Shown: positions 12,633 to 21,686 of the stretch, in pieces
How the letters are laid out: every line of letters starts with the position of its first letter
Numbering within the stretch: the stretch's first letter is position 1
Assembly (NCBI GenBank): GCA_003169845.1
Contig: PNAG01000021.1
Location: forward strand, 124,001-188,000
Direction of reading: 5' to 3'
Length of the DNA stretch: 64,000 nucleotides
Source: Candidatus Dormiibacterota bacterium
GTDB taxonomy: Bacteria > Chloroflexota > Dormibacteria > Dormibacterales > Dormibacteraceae
The notes under the pieces: model-generated
Told to the model about the DNA's origin: nothing
Databases searched by the model: none
What the model saw: the letters and a program-made list of their open reading frames with translations, nothing else
Position numbers and translations under genes: made by a program

Positions 12633-13778
12633 TCAAGGGTTGGCCGGAGCGACTGCGGATCGCGCCGAACCCCGATAGAAAGGAAGCTTCACCACCTCAG
12701 CCGGGGCCTCGCGACCTCGAACCTCGACCGTGACCTTCTCTCCGACCCGCAATGATGGGCCTTCCATCAAAGCGAGCGCGATGGGGTGACCGAGGAAGAA
12801 CGAGTGCGTACCGCTGGTGATGACCCCGGCGCGCCGGCCCGCATGGCTGACACGCGCACCGTGGCGCGGAATGTCGCCGGCCGCGGTCTCGAGGCCGGCG
12901 AGGGTTCGGCGCGGCCCGCTCTCCTTCACTTTCGCGAGCGCGTCGCGGCCAATGAAGTCACCCTTGCCGAGCTTCACGGTCCAGCCAAGGCCCGCTTCGT
13001 ATGGATTGACGGTTTCGTCCATGTCGTTTCCGTAGAGACGCAGAGCGGCTTCGAGACGAGTCGCATCTCGCGCGCCGAGGCCCGCCGGAAGCACGCCTTC
13101 CGCTTTCCCGTGGGACAGGATGGCGTCCCATGCGTCTCCCACCCTTGGTGAGTCGATGAAGAGCTCGAAACCGTCCTCCCCCGTGTAGCCGGTGCGAGAG
13201 ACGAGCGCGGAAATCCCGGCGATCTTGCCCGGGCGAAATCCAAAGTACGGGATGTCCGCGGTTGGCGATGAGCCGGGCGGAAGGAGGGCGTGGGCCCGCG
13301 GGCCCTGGAAAGCGATCAGGCTCATGTCCTCGGTGTGGTCGCTCATCGACACGCCGGCCGTAATGTGCTTTCGCATCCATTCGGTGTCTTTCTCGCGGTT
13401 GGCCGCGTTGACCACGACGAGGAAGCGGTCGGCGGCCTCGCGGTAGACGACCAGGTCATCGATCGCGCCGCCGTCTTCCTTGCACATCAGCGTGTAGATC
13501 GCGTGACCCGGGGCGAGCGAAGCGAGATCGTTGGTGAAGAGATGCTGCAGGTAGGACTCGGCGCCGGCCCCCTCGACCACCAGCCGCCCCATGTGCGAGA
13601 TGTCGAACAGGCCCGCCACCTTGCGCACCGCGAGGTGCTCGTCGCGAATCGACGTGTACTGCTGCGGAAGCTCCCAGCCCCCGAAGTCGACCATGCGGCC
13701 TCCGAGCGCTACATGACGGTCATAAAGCGGCGTGCGATGAGGTGCGCTAGCTGTCAAATTCAACGCGCTCGTCGTCAT
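12633..13778 (-). CDS. gcvT: Aminomethyltransferase (T protein)
   Basis: GcvT transfers the methylene group from aminomethyl-lipoyl GcvH to tetrahydrofolate. The 381-residue protein has the motifs VDFGGWELPQQY, FDISHMGRL, YTGEDGFELF and KGDFIGRDAL. ATG 13778 lies inside the 3' end of the sigma-factor gene, giving a 32-nt overlap, so its translation is probably coupled. Its folate role links loosely to folK and folP elsewhere in the window. Confidence 0.95.
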   Translation of the reverse strand: MTTSALNLTASAPHRTPLYDRHVALGGRMVDFGGWELPQQYTSIRDEHLAVRKVAGLFDISHMGRLVVEGAGAESYLQHLFTNDLASLAPGHAIYTLMCKEDGGAIDDLVVYREAADRFLVVVNAANREKDTEWMRKHITAGVSMSDHTEDMSLIAFQGPRAHALLPPGSSPTADIPYFGFRPGKIAGISALVSRTGYTGEDGFELFIDSPRVGDAWDAILSHGKAEGVLPAGLGARDATRLEAALRLYGNDMDETVNPYEAGLGWTVKLGKGDFIGRDALAKVKESGPRRTLAGLETAAGDIPRHGARVSHAGRRAGVITSGTHSFFLGHPIALALMEGPSLRVGEKVTVEVRGREAPAEVVKLPFYRGSARSAVAPANP

Positions 13779-14391
13779 CGAAGTCGATCGTCGCAGGGTC
13801 GATGAACTCGAGCATCTCTTCGTCGTAGCGCCGGCGCGCGTCCGCTACCACGTGCGCCACGTAGCGGGTGCGCTCGACCTTCCATTCCAGCTTTTCGGCC
13901 AGCTCGCTCTCGGTCGGCTCGCGCTGGAGCTCCCGGCGCATGACCAGGTGGGTGTGCTCGTAATCGGTCGCCGCCGCGATCAGCCGCTCGGCATCGTGCA
14001 CGGCGGTCGCCTCGGCCGCGATGGCGAGGTCCATCTGGGCGACGATGCGCTGCGCGGCAAAAGCTACGAAGTCGCTCTGACCGCTGCCGGCGAACGTGCG
14101 GACCGCCTCGACCAGTCCGATCGATCCCTCCTGCACCATGTCGGGCATCGACGCACCTTGCGCGTCGTGGTCGGCCGCCAGCCGGACCACGAGTTCGAGA
14201 TTGACGGCCACCAGGCGTTCCTGGCTGGCTCTGTCGCCAAGCGCGGCGCGCTCAAGAAGTCGCCCCTGCTCGCCGTCGGTCAGGGGTCGGGTCTCCTCGA
14301 CCTGTCGCATGAGGTCGCTCATGGTTTCCGCGTCACTGTCGACGATCTTGGGACGTGCCGCGTCGTCGTCCTTCCTCCGGCTTACACCCAT
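13747..14391 (-). CDS. Truncated sigma-70-like factor (regions 1.2-3 only)
   Basis: This 214-residue protein aligns by eye with primary-type sigma factors. Residues ~36-60 match region 1.2 (LTDGEQGRLLERAALGDRAS). Residues ~62-130 match region 2 (NLELVVRLAADHD, DMVQEGSIGLVEAVRTF, then FVAFAAQRI). Residues ~145-190 match region 3 (LQREPTESELAEKL). It then ends in an acidic tail (DFDDDERVEFDS). The -35-binding region 4 is absent, and region 2.4 is weakly conserved. It is leaderless and overlaps gcvT. It may be a -10-only sigma factor or a sigma-derived regulator of the gcv operon. Confidence 0.75.
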   Translation of the reverse strand: MGVSRRKDDDAARPKIVDSDAETMSDLMRQVEETRPLTDGEQGRLLERAALGDRASQERLVAVNLELVVRLAADHDAQGASMPDMVQEGSIGLVEAVRTFAGSGQSDFVAFAAQRIVAQMDLAIAAEATAVHDAERLIAAATDYEHTHLVMRRELQREPTESELAEKLEWKVERTRYVAHVVADARRRYDEEMLEFIDPATIDFDDDERVEFDS

Positions 14392-14398
14392 GACGCCA

Positions 14399-14404
14399 AT
14401 TTTA
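14399..14404 (-). promoter_or_regulatory. -10 box (TAAAAT) of the sigma/gcv operon
   Basis: TAAAAT on the minus strand lies 7 nt before the ATG at 14391. This predicts a leaderless mRNA and leaves no room for a glycine riboswitch ahead of the first gene. Confidence 0.5.
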
Positions 14405-14461
14405 CGACGCCACGGAGCCCGTCCCGGTTCCGAACGCCGGGCGAATGTTCCACGTTTTACA

Positions 14462-14491
14462 TTGGCACCCGGCGCCGAGGATTGCCATACT
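14462..14491 (+). promoter_or_regulatory. Promoter of the nfeD-slipin operon
   Basis: TTGGCA (14462-14467), an 18-bp spacer and CATACT (14486-14491) stand 7 nt before the ATG at 14499. There is no Shine-Dalgarno, so the mRNA is probably leaderless. Confidence 0.5.
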
Positions 14492-14498
14492 CGGAATC

Positions 14499-15830
14499 AT
14501 GCGGAAGCGGTCGGCGCTGACGTTCGCGTCTGTGCTGTTCGCCCTGGCCGCTCTGCTCCCTGTCCACGTGGCCGCCGCCACCCCCCACGTCGAGCGCGCC
14601 GATCTTGTCGGCGACATCAACACGATCATGGCCGCGTACATGGAAAGCGCCGTCAGCCGCGCCGAGGCGGATCACGCCGACGCCCTGCTGGTCGTGATCA
14701 ACACGCCGGGCGGAATCTCAACCTCCATGGACGACATCGTCACAAGCCTTCTCAACGCCAAGGTCCCGGTGATCGCATACGTGTATCCGAGCGGAGCGCG
14801 TGCCGCGTCGGCCGGCCTGTTCGTGTCGCAGGCGGCCGATATCCTGGCGATGGCCCCCGGGACCAATATCGGGTCGGCCCATCCGATCGATGCCACCGGG
14901 GCAAACCTCACGGGTGACCTGGGCACCAAGGTGCTCAACGATGCGGTGACTCGAGTTCGCAACCTCGCCACGATCCACGGACGCAATGCCGACTGGGCGG
15001 AGCAGGCGGTGCGCAACAGCGTCAACATCAATGCCGAGGACGCCGTCCGACTTCACGTAGCAGACGTGGAGGTCTCCGATCCGGCGACGCTGTTGAACAT
15101 GGTCGACGGGCGCTCCGTCTCCAGGCCTGGCGGATCTCTCGTCCTCCACACGGCCGGCGCGAGCATCGACGACATGCCGATGCCGTTCTGGCAGGTCTTC
15201 CTCAACGCCTTGATCGATCCGACCATCGCCGCCCTGCTGATCATCGTCGCGGGCTACGGGATCATCACCGAGCTGTCCAATCCGGGGGCGATCCTTCCCG
15301 GGGTGGTGGGGGGCGTGGCGGCGATCCTCGCCATCGTCTCCCTGGCGAACCTCCCGGTCAACATCGCCGGCGCCTTGATGATGCTGCTCGCGCTGGTCTT
15401 GTTCATCGCGGACCTCAAGGCCAACACGCACGGCATCCTCAGCACCGGAGGCGCCTTCGCGCTCGTGCTCGGCATGGCATTCCTCGTCAACACCGGGCCG
15501 ATCGGGCTCGGGGTCAACCCGGTCGTTGCGCTGGGCACCGCCGTGGTGACCCTCGGATTCTTCGTCGTGTTCGTGCGGAAGATCTGGAGCGCGAGGCGCG
15601 CGCCTCCCTTCGTCGGGGTCGAGAGGATGGTCGGGGCCCTCGGGGAAGCCCGCGAAGAGCTCGCTCCGGAAGGTCTAGTCTTTGTCTCAGGCGCGCTGTG
15701 GAAGGCCGTCGCAACGCCCGAGCCGATCCACGCCGGAGCGCCGGTGCGGGTCGTCGGTCGGGATGGGCTGCAGCTGAAAGTGGTCCCCGGCGAGAGCGGC
15801 GGGATCGTGGCGATTAAGGAGAAGAGCTAG
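14499..15830 (+). CDS. NfeD-family membrane serine protease
   Basis: This 443-residue protein is the long NfeD type. A signal sequence (RKRSALTFASVLFALAALLP) is followed by a ClpP/SppA-like protease domain with VINTPGG and the Ser-containing SGARAASAGLF, then AHPIDATG. Four to five membrane helices and a C-terminal OB-fold (~385-443) complete it. The family partner is a stomatin/slipin, and that gene follows with a 1-nt overlap. The pair acts in membrane protein quality control. The start at 14499 is preferred over an upstream ATG because it begins the signal peptide and sits 7 nt after a -10 box. Confidence 0.9.
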   Translation: MRKRSALTFASVLFALAALLPVHVAAATPHVERADLVGDINTIMAAYMESAVSRAEADHADALLVVINTPGGISTSMDDIVTSLLNAKVPVIAYVYPSGARAASAGLFVSQAADILAMAPGTNIGSAHPIDATGANLTGDLGTKVLNDAVTRVRNLATIHGRNADWAEQAVRNSVNINAEDAVRLHVADVEVSDPATLLNMVDGRSVSRPGGSLVLHTAGASIDDMPMPFWQVFLNALIDPTIAALLIIVAGYGIITELSNPGAILPGVVGGVAAILAIVSLANLPVNIAGALMMLLALVLFIADLKANTHGILSTGGAFALVLGMAFLVNTGPIGLGVNPVVALGTAVVTLGFFVVFVRKIWSARRAPPFVGVERMVGALGEAREELAPEGLVFVSGALWKAVATPEPIHAGAPVRVVGRDGLQLKVVPGESGGIVAIKEKS

Positions 15831-16654
15831 TGGACATCGGAGTTCTCACCGTCATCGCGGTGATCCTCGTGCTGGCAGTGATCGTCGCGTTCTCCAGCCT
15901 TCGGATCGCCAATGAGTACGAGCGCGGCGTGGTGTTCCGTTTGGGCCGGCTCATCGCGCTGCGCGGTCCCGGGCTGTTCTTCATCATCCCGTTCGGCGTC
16001 GACCGCCTGGTCAAGATCGACCTGCGCGTCATCACACTCGAGGTCCCTCCGCAGGAAGTCATCACCAACGACAACGTCACCGCCAAGGTCAACGCGGTCA
16101 TCTATTTCCAGGTCATCGATGCGCGCAAAGCCGTGACCCAGGTCCTCAATTACATCAACGCGACGTCGCAGATCGCGCAGACGACGTTGCGGGCGGCTTT
16201 GGGGCAGGCGACCCTCGATGAGCTGCTGGCCAACCGCGAAAAGATCAACCAGAACCTTCAGAAGATCATCGACGAGCAGACCGAGCCCTGGGGCATCAAG
16301 GTGGCGGTGGTCGAGATCAAGGACGTCGAGCTGCCGAGCACGATGCAGCGCGCGATGGCGAAGCAGGCCGAGGCCGAGCGCGAGAAGCGCGCCAAGATCA
16401 TCAACGCCGACGGCGAGTTCCAGGCCTCGCAAACGCTGGCCAACGCCGCGCAGGTCATCTCATCGCAGAAAGGAGCGCTCCAGCTGCGTTTCCTGCAGAC
16501 CATGGTGGAGATCGGCTCTGAGAAGAACACGACCATCCTGCTTCCCTTCCCGATCGAGCTGATCCGTCCGCTGATCGACGTGTCGCCGATGCCCGAGGAT
16601 GGCCCACCGCCGCCCTCGAAGCCTCTGCCTACGCAAGGTTCCAGGCCGGGCTGA
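15830..16654 (+). CDS. Slipin/stomatin (SPFH-domain) membrane protein
   Basis: This 274-residue SPFH protein has one N-terminal membrane helix, the motif EYERGVVFRLGRL, the SPFH core (PPQEVITNDNVTAKVNAVIYF) and a C-terminal coiled coil rich in Ala, Glu and Lys (MAKQAEAEREKRAKIINADG). Slipins oligomerise into membrane rings and are substrates or partners of NfeD proteases. GTG 15830 overlaps the nfeD stop. The last bases overlap the next gene if that gene starts at CTG 16651. Confidence 0.93.
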   Translation: MDIGVLTVIAVILVLAVIVAFSSLRIANEYERGVVFRLGRLIALRGPGLFFIIPFGVDRLVKIDLRVITLEVPPQEVITNDNVTAKVNAVIYFQVIDARKAVTQVLNYINATSQIAQTTLRAALGQATLDELLANREKINQNLQKIIDEQTEPWGIKVAVVEIKDVELPSTMQRAMAKQAEAEREKRAKIINADGEFQASQTLANAAQVISSQKGALQLRFLQTMVEIGSEKNTTILLPFPIELIRPLIDVSPMPEDGPPPPSKPLPTQGSRPG

Positions 16655-17718
16655 GCGGCCACATCGTCCTCGACGCGGCGTCCGCGGCCGCGAACGTCCT
16701 GTTCCCGCTGCCACTGATCGTCGCGGCCAACGCGGCCGTCGGACGGTCTTGGGCGCACCACGCGATCGCAATCCTCACCGGGGTCACGGCCGGGATCACT
16801 TTTCTCATTGGCGCCCTGGACGCGGCCGGCGCCGGCATTCTGGTCGCCCTCCCCGGCGGTCAGAGCCGGCTTCCCCTCGACGTAGGGTTCATGGCCACGG
16901 CGTCGATCGCCGCGGCACTCGCGTCCAAGCCTGTCCGCGAACGAGTCGCGCGATTCCTGCCACTCGATCCGGACAATCCCGTCCACGCCTTCGCCCTGGT
17001 GCTCGCCGTGATCTTCTTTGGCACCCAGGTCTCGATTGTCGCGTTCACGAGCCTGGCGATCTCGTCCCAGGCGACGATCGGCGTCGGCGACCTGATCGCA
17101 ACCGAAGTCGGGTTCCTCATCCTCGCCGCAGCCGGTGTTGGCCTCTTCATGCGCCGCAATGCGTCTCAGACCGCGGCGAGGCTGGGGCTGGTCAGGCCCG
17201 CCTGGTGGCACGTGGCGCTGGGTGTGGCGGCGGCCGGCGTGTTCTTCGCCTTCGGGGTGGCGCTGGACGACCTCAGCCGGACCCTGACGCCGGACCTGTA
17301 CCGCCAGGTGCACTCGAACACCAATCAGCTCTTCGGAGGGCTGGTCAGCGGGCCGGTCGGTATTGCGGCCATCGCCCTCGCGCCTGGAATTTGCGAGGAG
17401 GTCTTCTTCAGAGGGGCGCTCCAGCCGCGGTTCGGCCTGATCGCCACGTCATTGTTGTTCGCGTCGTTTCACACGCAGTACGGGTTGTCGTTCGACACGC
17501 TGAGCGTTTTCGTGATCGCGCTCGGCCTGGGCTCGATTCGAAAGTTCACGAACACCACGACCTCGGCCATCAGCCACGCGGCTTACAACCTGCTGGTCGC
17601 CGTCGGCATCGCGGATTCGAACCTGTACATGGCGGTGGCGATCGATTTGGTTCTGATGGCAGCCGCGGCGTACGGCATCTGGTCGCTCCGGCGCCGGCAG
17701 GCCAAAGCAGCGGACTAG
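16651..17718 (+). CDS. CPBP intramembrane metalloprotease, probable CTG start
   Basis: This polytopic protein is related to type II CAAX prenyl endopeptidases. The active-site signature EEVFFRGALQPRFG lies in the C-terminal half, with the family's second His motif FASFHTQYG after it. An ATG exists at 16891, but the same frame runs upstream with two clear hydrophobic stretches (NVLFPLPLIVAANAAVG and ILTGVTAGITFLIGALDAAG). No ATG, GTG or TTG occurs in that extension. A CTG at 16651 overlaps the slipin stop (CTGA). I take the gene from there, giving about 355 residues. If only standard starts are allowed it begins at 16891. Confidence 0.75.
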   Translation: MSGHIVLDAASAAANVLFPLPLIVAANAAVGRSWAHHAIAILTGVTAGITFLIGALDAAGAGILVALPGGQSRLPLDVGFMATASIAAALASKPVRERVARFLPLDPDNPVHAFALVLAVIFFGTQVSIVAFTSLAISSQATIGVGDLIATEVGFLILAAAGVGLFMRRNASQTAARLGLVRPAWWHVALGVAAAGVFFAFGVALDDLSRTLTPDLYRQVHSNTNQLFGGLVSGPVGIAAIALAPGICEEVFFRGALQPRFGLIATSLLFASFHTQYGLSFDTLSVFVIALGLGSIRKFTNTTTSAISHAAYNLLVAVGIADSNLYMAVAIDLVLMAAAAYGIWSLRRRQAKAAD

Positions 17719-17778
17719 CCGCCCGGCACATGTCCAGGGTATTCTGCGGTGCGCGGGTGGCGGCCTTAACCACGTGGC

Positions 17779-17807
17779 TAGGCACCCGCAGAAATCTGAA
17801 CTAGAAT
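17779..17807 (+). promoter_or_regulatory. parA promoter
   Basis: TAGGCA (17779-17784), a 17-bp spacer and TAGAAT (17802-17807) lie 7 nt before the ATG at 17815. No Shine-Dalgarno precedes the ATG, so the transcript is predicted to be leaderless. Confidence 0.55.
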
Positions 17808-17814
17808 CCCAAGC

Positions 17815-18630
17815 ATGCCACCAGATATTGGATCCATGGAGCGCACCAACCCCAAGATGTTGGCGACCACGACGCCCCCGATCATCGCGGTGGTGAACCA
17901 GAAAGGTGGCGTAGGCAAGACGACCACGGCCATCAACCTGGGGGCCGCGCTGGCAGAGCTGGGCCACCGAACCATGCTGGTGGATCTCGATCCGCAGGCC
18001 AATTCGACCTCAGGACTCGGCCTGGACCCCACCCGGGCCCGGCTCAACATCTATCACCTCTTGACGGGCGAAGCCGAAGTGCAGCAGGTGGTGCAGTCGA
18101 CAGGGGTCAGCGGGCTCGAGCTGGTCCCCTCGCACATCGACCTGGCGGGCGCTGAAATCGAGCTCGCCTCGCTCAACGCCCGCGAGATGCTGCTGCGCAA
18201 GGCGCTCTCCGCCCCACAACCCGGACTCGAATGCGTGATCATCGACTGCCCGCCCTCCCTTGGTCTGCTCACCCTCAACGCGCTCACCGCCGCCACCAGC
18301 ATGCTGATCCCCACGCAGTGCGAGTACTTCGCCCTTGAGGGCCTGCGCCACCTCATGTACACACATCAGCTCGTGCGTTCGCGCCTCAATCCCAGGCTGG
18401 TGATCGCGGGCATCGTCATGACGCAATTTGACGCCCGCACAACGCTGTCGTGGGACGTCCTCGAAGCGGTGCGCCGATCGTATCCGCGCGAGGTCCTCCA
18501 AACGTTGATCCCGCGCAACGTGCGAATCAGCGAGGCGCCGAGCCACGGCAAATCGGTGATCGAATACGACCCCACATGCCGAGGCGCGATCGCTTATCGC
18601 GCCCTCGCGAAGGAGCTGCTGGAAAGATGA
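17815..18630 (+). CDS. parA: Chromosome-partitioning ATPase ParA/Soj
   Basis: ParA is a Walker-type ATPase that moves ParB-parS complexes on the nucleoid. The deviant Walker A KGGVGKTTT is at residues 30-38, Walker A' is MLVDLDPQANST, and Walker B is VIIDCPPSLG. The 271-residue length is typical for Soj with a short N-terminal tail. It is followed by parB with an ATGA overlap and lies about 6 kb from the dnaA region, as expected for an origin-proximal par locus. Confidence 0.96.
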   Translation: MPPDIGSMERTNPKMLATTTPPIIAVVNQKGGVGKTTTAINLGAALAELGHRTMLVDLDPQANSTSGLGLDPTRARLNIYHLLTGEAEVQQVVQSTGVSGLELVPSHIDLAGAEIELASLNAREMLLRKALSAPQPGLECVIIDCPPSLGLLTLNALTAATSMLIPTQCEYFALEGLRHLMYTHQLVRSRLNPRLVIAGIVMTQFDARTTLSWDVLEAVRRSYPREVLQTLIPRNVRISEAPSHGKSVIEYDPTCRGAIAYRALAKELLER

Positions 18631-19469
18631 GCCAACCACGCATGCGCGGTCTCGGTCGCGGGCTCGAGGCCTTGATACCGATGTCGCGCGAGGGCGAAGC
18701 CCTCGTGCCCCAGATGGTCGCGGTCGACCAGATCCGGCCGTCGCACCAGCAGGTGCGCACGCGCTTCGACGCCGAGCCGCTTGGCGAGCTGGCCGAATCG
18801 ATCCGGCTCCACGGCGTGCTTCAGCCGCTGCTCGTGCGAAGGTTGGCCGACGGCTACGAGCTCATCGCCGGCGAGCGTAGATGGCGAGCGGCGAGACTCG
18901 CCGGCCTCACCGCCGTGCCGGCGGTCGTGCGCAGCGACGCCGGCAATGACGAGCAGCTCGTGTTGGGACTCATCGAGAACCTCCAGCGAGAAGACCTCGA
19001 TCCAATTGAAGAAGCGCGCGGCCTGCACCGCCTGACCGAAGAGTTTGGTCTCACGCACGAGGAGGTCGCGCAGCGGATCGGAAAGCATCGCGTGTCGGTG
19101 ACTCAATCTCTGCGGCTCCTGGCCGGTTGCGCGGCTGTGCAATCCGCTGTCGCCGCAGGCGTCATCAGCGCCGGACATGCTCGAACGCTCATCGCGCTGG
19201 ACGGCCAGGCCGCGCAGGAGCATGGTCTCAAGGTCGTGATCGCGCGCCACCTCTCGGTGCGCCAGGCCGAAAACTGGGTCAGGACCTACCGTCCGCGCCG
19301 GAAGCCGCGCAGCGACTCCACCGCCGAGCTGCGCGCAATCGGGGCGGATCTCGAGTCCAGGCTCGGATTGCCGATGAAGCTGACCGGCAGTCTCAATCGG
19401 GGAAAGATCGAGCTCCGCTACTCGAGCCGTGAAGAGCTTGAACGGGTCTGCGCTAAGCTCCTCTCCTAA
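18627..19469 (+). CDS. parB: Chromosome-partitioning protein ParB
   Basis: ParB is a CTP-dependent clamp that loads at parS. The 280-residue protein opens with the family start [12 protein letters not shown]. It has the N-terminal CTPase segment with LQPLLVRR and the GERRWRAAR box, a helix-turn-helix ([19 protein letters not shown]) and a C-terminal dimerization domain. The ATG at 18627 overlaps the parA stop. No perfect parS site was recognised by eye in the window. Confidence 0.96.
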   Translation: MSQPRMRGLGRGLEALIPMSREGEALVPQMVAVDQIRPSHQQVRTRFDAEPLGELAESIRLHGVLQPLLVRRLADGYELIAGERRWRAARLAGLTAVPAVVRSDAGNDEQLVLGLIENLQREDLDPIEEARGLHRLTEEFGLTHEEVAQRIGKHRVSVTQSLRLLAGCAAVQSAVAAGVISAGHARTLIALDGQAAQEHGLKVVIARHLSVRQAENWVRTYRPRRKPRSDSTAELRAIGADLESRLGLPMKLTGSLNRGKIELRYSSREELERVCAKLLS

Positions 19470-19474
19470 AACAG

Positions 19475-20068
19475 ATGGCCGCACCCCTTTCCTCAGGCGC
19501 CTCTTCGCTGCTGCGCGAAGTCGCCGAGGTCGTCGTGCTGGCGATCATCCTGTACTTCGGCATCAGCTTTGCGGTCCAGGCCGTGCACGTCGAGGGGCTC
19601 TCCATGTACGCGACCCTGGACGACAACGACTACCTCATCGCGAACAAGATCGACTACCGGCTTCACCCGCCGCAGCGCGGCGACATCATCATCCTGCGCC
19701 CGCCCACCGATAACTCGAAGGACTTCATCAAGCGCGTGATTGCGCTTCCTGGAGAGAAGCTGCTCATCCGCGACGGAATCGTCTACATCAACGGCCACAA
19801 GCTCGATGAGCCTTACCTGCCGGAGGCCTGGACGACGCTCAACAACCCCGCCCCCTGGAGCGTTGGGGACGGCGCGGTGATACCCGCGAACGAGTATTTC
19901 GTCATGGGCGACAATCGCAACCGTTCGCAGGATTCACGCATCTTCGGGCCGATCGGTCGCGATCGAATCGACGGCAAGGCCTGGTTTCGCATCTGGCCGC
20001 TCGATCATTTCGGCAACATCTACTCGCAGGAACCGATACTCGAGACGTCGACCGCATTCGCCGGCTGA
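19475..20068 (+). CDS. lepB: Signal peptidase I
   Basis: LepB cleaves secretory signal peptides outside the membrane. The 197-residue protein has one N-terminal membrane helix (~17-37), the catalytic Ser43 in EGLSMYATL, the general-base Lys86 in KDFIKRVIALPGE, and the GDNRNRSQDSR box. It is the short Gram-positive form with a single anchor. It starts 5 bp after parB and is probably co-transcribed with parAB. Confidence 0.95.
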   Translation: MAAPLSSGASSLLREVAEVVVLAIILYFGISFAVQAVHVEGLSMYATLDDNDYLIANKIDYRLHPPQRGDIIILRPPTDNSKDFIKRVIALPGEKLLIRDGIVYINGHKLDEPYLPEAWTTLNNPAPWSVGDGAVIPANEYFVMGDNRNRSQDSRIFGPIGRDRIDGKAWFRIWPLDHFGNIYSQEPILETSTAFAG

Positions 20069-20083
20069 CACCGCGAGCCGCGA

Positions 20084-21355
20084 CTACGCCTGTATCGCCG
20101 ACCTGAGAGCGGCATCGCTTGCGAACGGTCCGATGACCGCCATCTGCGGCGGCCCCTGCAAGATCTCGCTCGCGACGCGCTTGATGTCCGCGCCGGTCAC
20201 CGCATCCACGAGTGCGATCTCTTCCTCAATCGTCCTGATCTGGCCGAGCAGGAGCTCCTGGTACGTGAGCCAGAAGGCGACACCGTTGGTCGTCTCGAGC
20301 TCGAGGCGCAAGCGTCCCTTGGTGAACTCCTTCGCTCGTTCGAGTTCGTCCGGAGGCACCTCCTCATCGGCAAACCGCCTGACCTCCACCATGACGGCGT
20401 TGACCGCCTGGACGGCCTTCTTCGGATCGACGCCGAGATAGACGGCGACGTAGCCGGTGTCGCTGTGCTTCTGCATGAAGCTGTGGATGTCGTAGGCGAT
20501 CCCAAGACGCTCCCGGATGTTCAGGAACAGCCGAGAGCTCATGCCCTCTCCCAGCACGGTGTTGAACAGGTCGATCGCATAGCGGTCCGGATGCAGGTAG
20601 CTGTAGGCGCGCACTCCAAGGCAGATGTGCGCCTGCTCGGTGCGCTGCCGCCGAACCATCACGTGCGCTCCATCGAGCGGACCAGGCGCAAGAGCCGGCG
20701 CCGCGCCATTCATGTCGCGGGGTAAAGTCAGGCGCGGCCGCACGAAATCCAGGACCGCCTCTTCATCAAGCGCACCCGCCGCTCCGATCACCACGTTCGG
20801 AAGCCGGTAGTTCGCATCGGCATACTCGAGGATGTCGTCGCGAGTGAGGCGGCTCACTGACTCCTGTGTCCCAGCAATGTCGCGGCCCAATGGATGGCCA
20901 GGCCACATCAGCTCCTCGAACAGGTTCTGAACGTGATCCTGCGGTTGATCCTGGTACATCTTCAACTCTTCCAGGATCACGGCGCGCTCCCGTTCGATGT
21001 CTCCGGGATCGAGCTTCGAGTTGGACACGATATCGAAAAGAACATCGAGTCCCAGGTCCGTGTACTCCGCCGGCACGCGCGTCCAGTAAGCCGTCAGCTC
21101 CTTGTCGGTCGATGCGTTGATGAAACCGCCAACGCCCTCGATCGCGTCGGCGATCTCCTTCGACGACGGGCGCCTCTGCGTGCCCTTGAAAAACAGGTGC
21201 TCGATGAAATGCGAAGCCCCGGCGAGGCGGTCGTCCTCCAGCCGCGACCCTCCGCCGAACATGATCACCACGCTCGAAGAGAGGCGTTCGGGCATCGCGG
21301 CCGTGATCAGCTTCGCCCCTCCCGAAAGCACGTGGACGTGATGCGGGGAGGCCAT
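20084..21355 (-). CDS. M16 (pitrilysin-type) zinc peptidase
   Basis: This 423-residue peptidase has the inverted zinc motif HFIEH (residues 49-53) and the third zinc ligand in ERERAVILEELKM (~130), followed by the inactive C-terminal M16 domain. It resembles processing-peptidase beta or YmxG-type proteins that are often encoded near polynucleotide phosphorylase. Here it is convergent with lepB. A TATACT hexamer lies 9 nt before its ATG. The substrate is unknown. Confidence 0.92.
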   Translation of the reverse strand: MASPHHVHVLSGGAKLITAAMPERLSSSVVIMFGGGSRLEDDRLAGASHFIEHLFFKGTQRRPSSKEIADAIEGVGGFINASTDKELTAYWTRVPAEYTDLGLDVLFDIVSNSKLDPGDIERERAVILEELKMYQDQPQDHVQNLFEELMWPGHPLGRDIAGTQESVSRLTRDDILEYADANYRLPNVVIGAAGALDEEAVLDFVRPRLTLPRDMNGAAPALAPGPLDGAHVMVRRQRTEQAHICLGVRAYSYLHPDRYAIDLFNTVLGEGMSSRLFLNIRERLGIAYDIHSFMQKHSDTGYVAVYLGVDPKKAVQAVNAVMVEVRRFADEEVPPDELERAKEFTKGRLRLELETTNGVAFWLTYQELLLGQIRTIEEEIALVDAVTGADIKRVASEILQGPPQMAVIGPFASDAALRSAIQA

Positions 21356-21402
21356 CGGAGCGCCAGTATAGGACCGGCCGCGAGAGCGCCCTCCGACGAG
21401 CG

Positions 21403-21678
21403 TTAGGCGGCCGGACCTCCTTCTCGATAGGCCCCCAGCGCCGCGTAGAGAGTCATCGCGACGAAGTCGGCGGGCATCCCGTCCGACACCGCATCAAGGG
21501 CCTCGCCAAGGTAGCGCCGAACGTTGGCCACCTGGTCGACCTCGCTCAGCTCGAGGCAGTCGCGAATCGCCTCCGCGATCTCCGTCGGCGTGATGTCTTC
21601 ATCGCCGGCGCCGTCCGCGACCGAGTTGACCAGCGCGATCGCCTTCCGGATCCGCTCGGCCGCGGCCCGGCCTGCCAT
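21403..21678 (-). CDS. Conserved-looking small helical protein, function unknown
   Basis: This 91-residue, mostly helical and acidic protein (for example TPTEIAEAIRDCLELSEVDQ) has no signal peptide, membrane helix or cysteine motif. It starts 8 bp after the khpB stop with a GAGG upstream, so it is probably the last gene of the rpmH-rnpA-yidD-yidC-khpB operon. I do not recognise the family. Codon use matches its neighbours, and the tight spacing supports a real gene. Confidence 0.6.
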   Translation of the reverse strand: MAGRAAAERIRKAIALVNSVADGAGDEDITPTEIAEAIRDCLELSEVDQVANVRRYLGEALDAVSDGMPADFVAMTLYAALGAYREGGPAA

Positions 21679-21686
21679 CGACCTCG

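Noticed and set aside
14392-14498. Glycine riboswitch ahead of the gcv operon
   Set aside because: The first gene is predicted leaderless and the gap is only about 107 bp, shared with a divergent promoter; no paired-aptamer pattern is seen.
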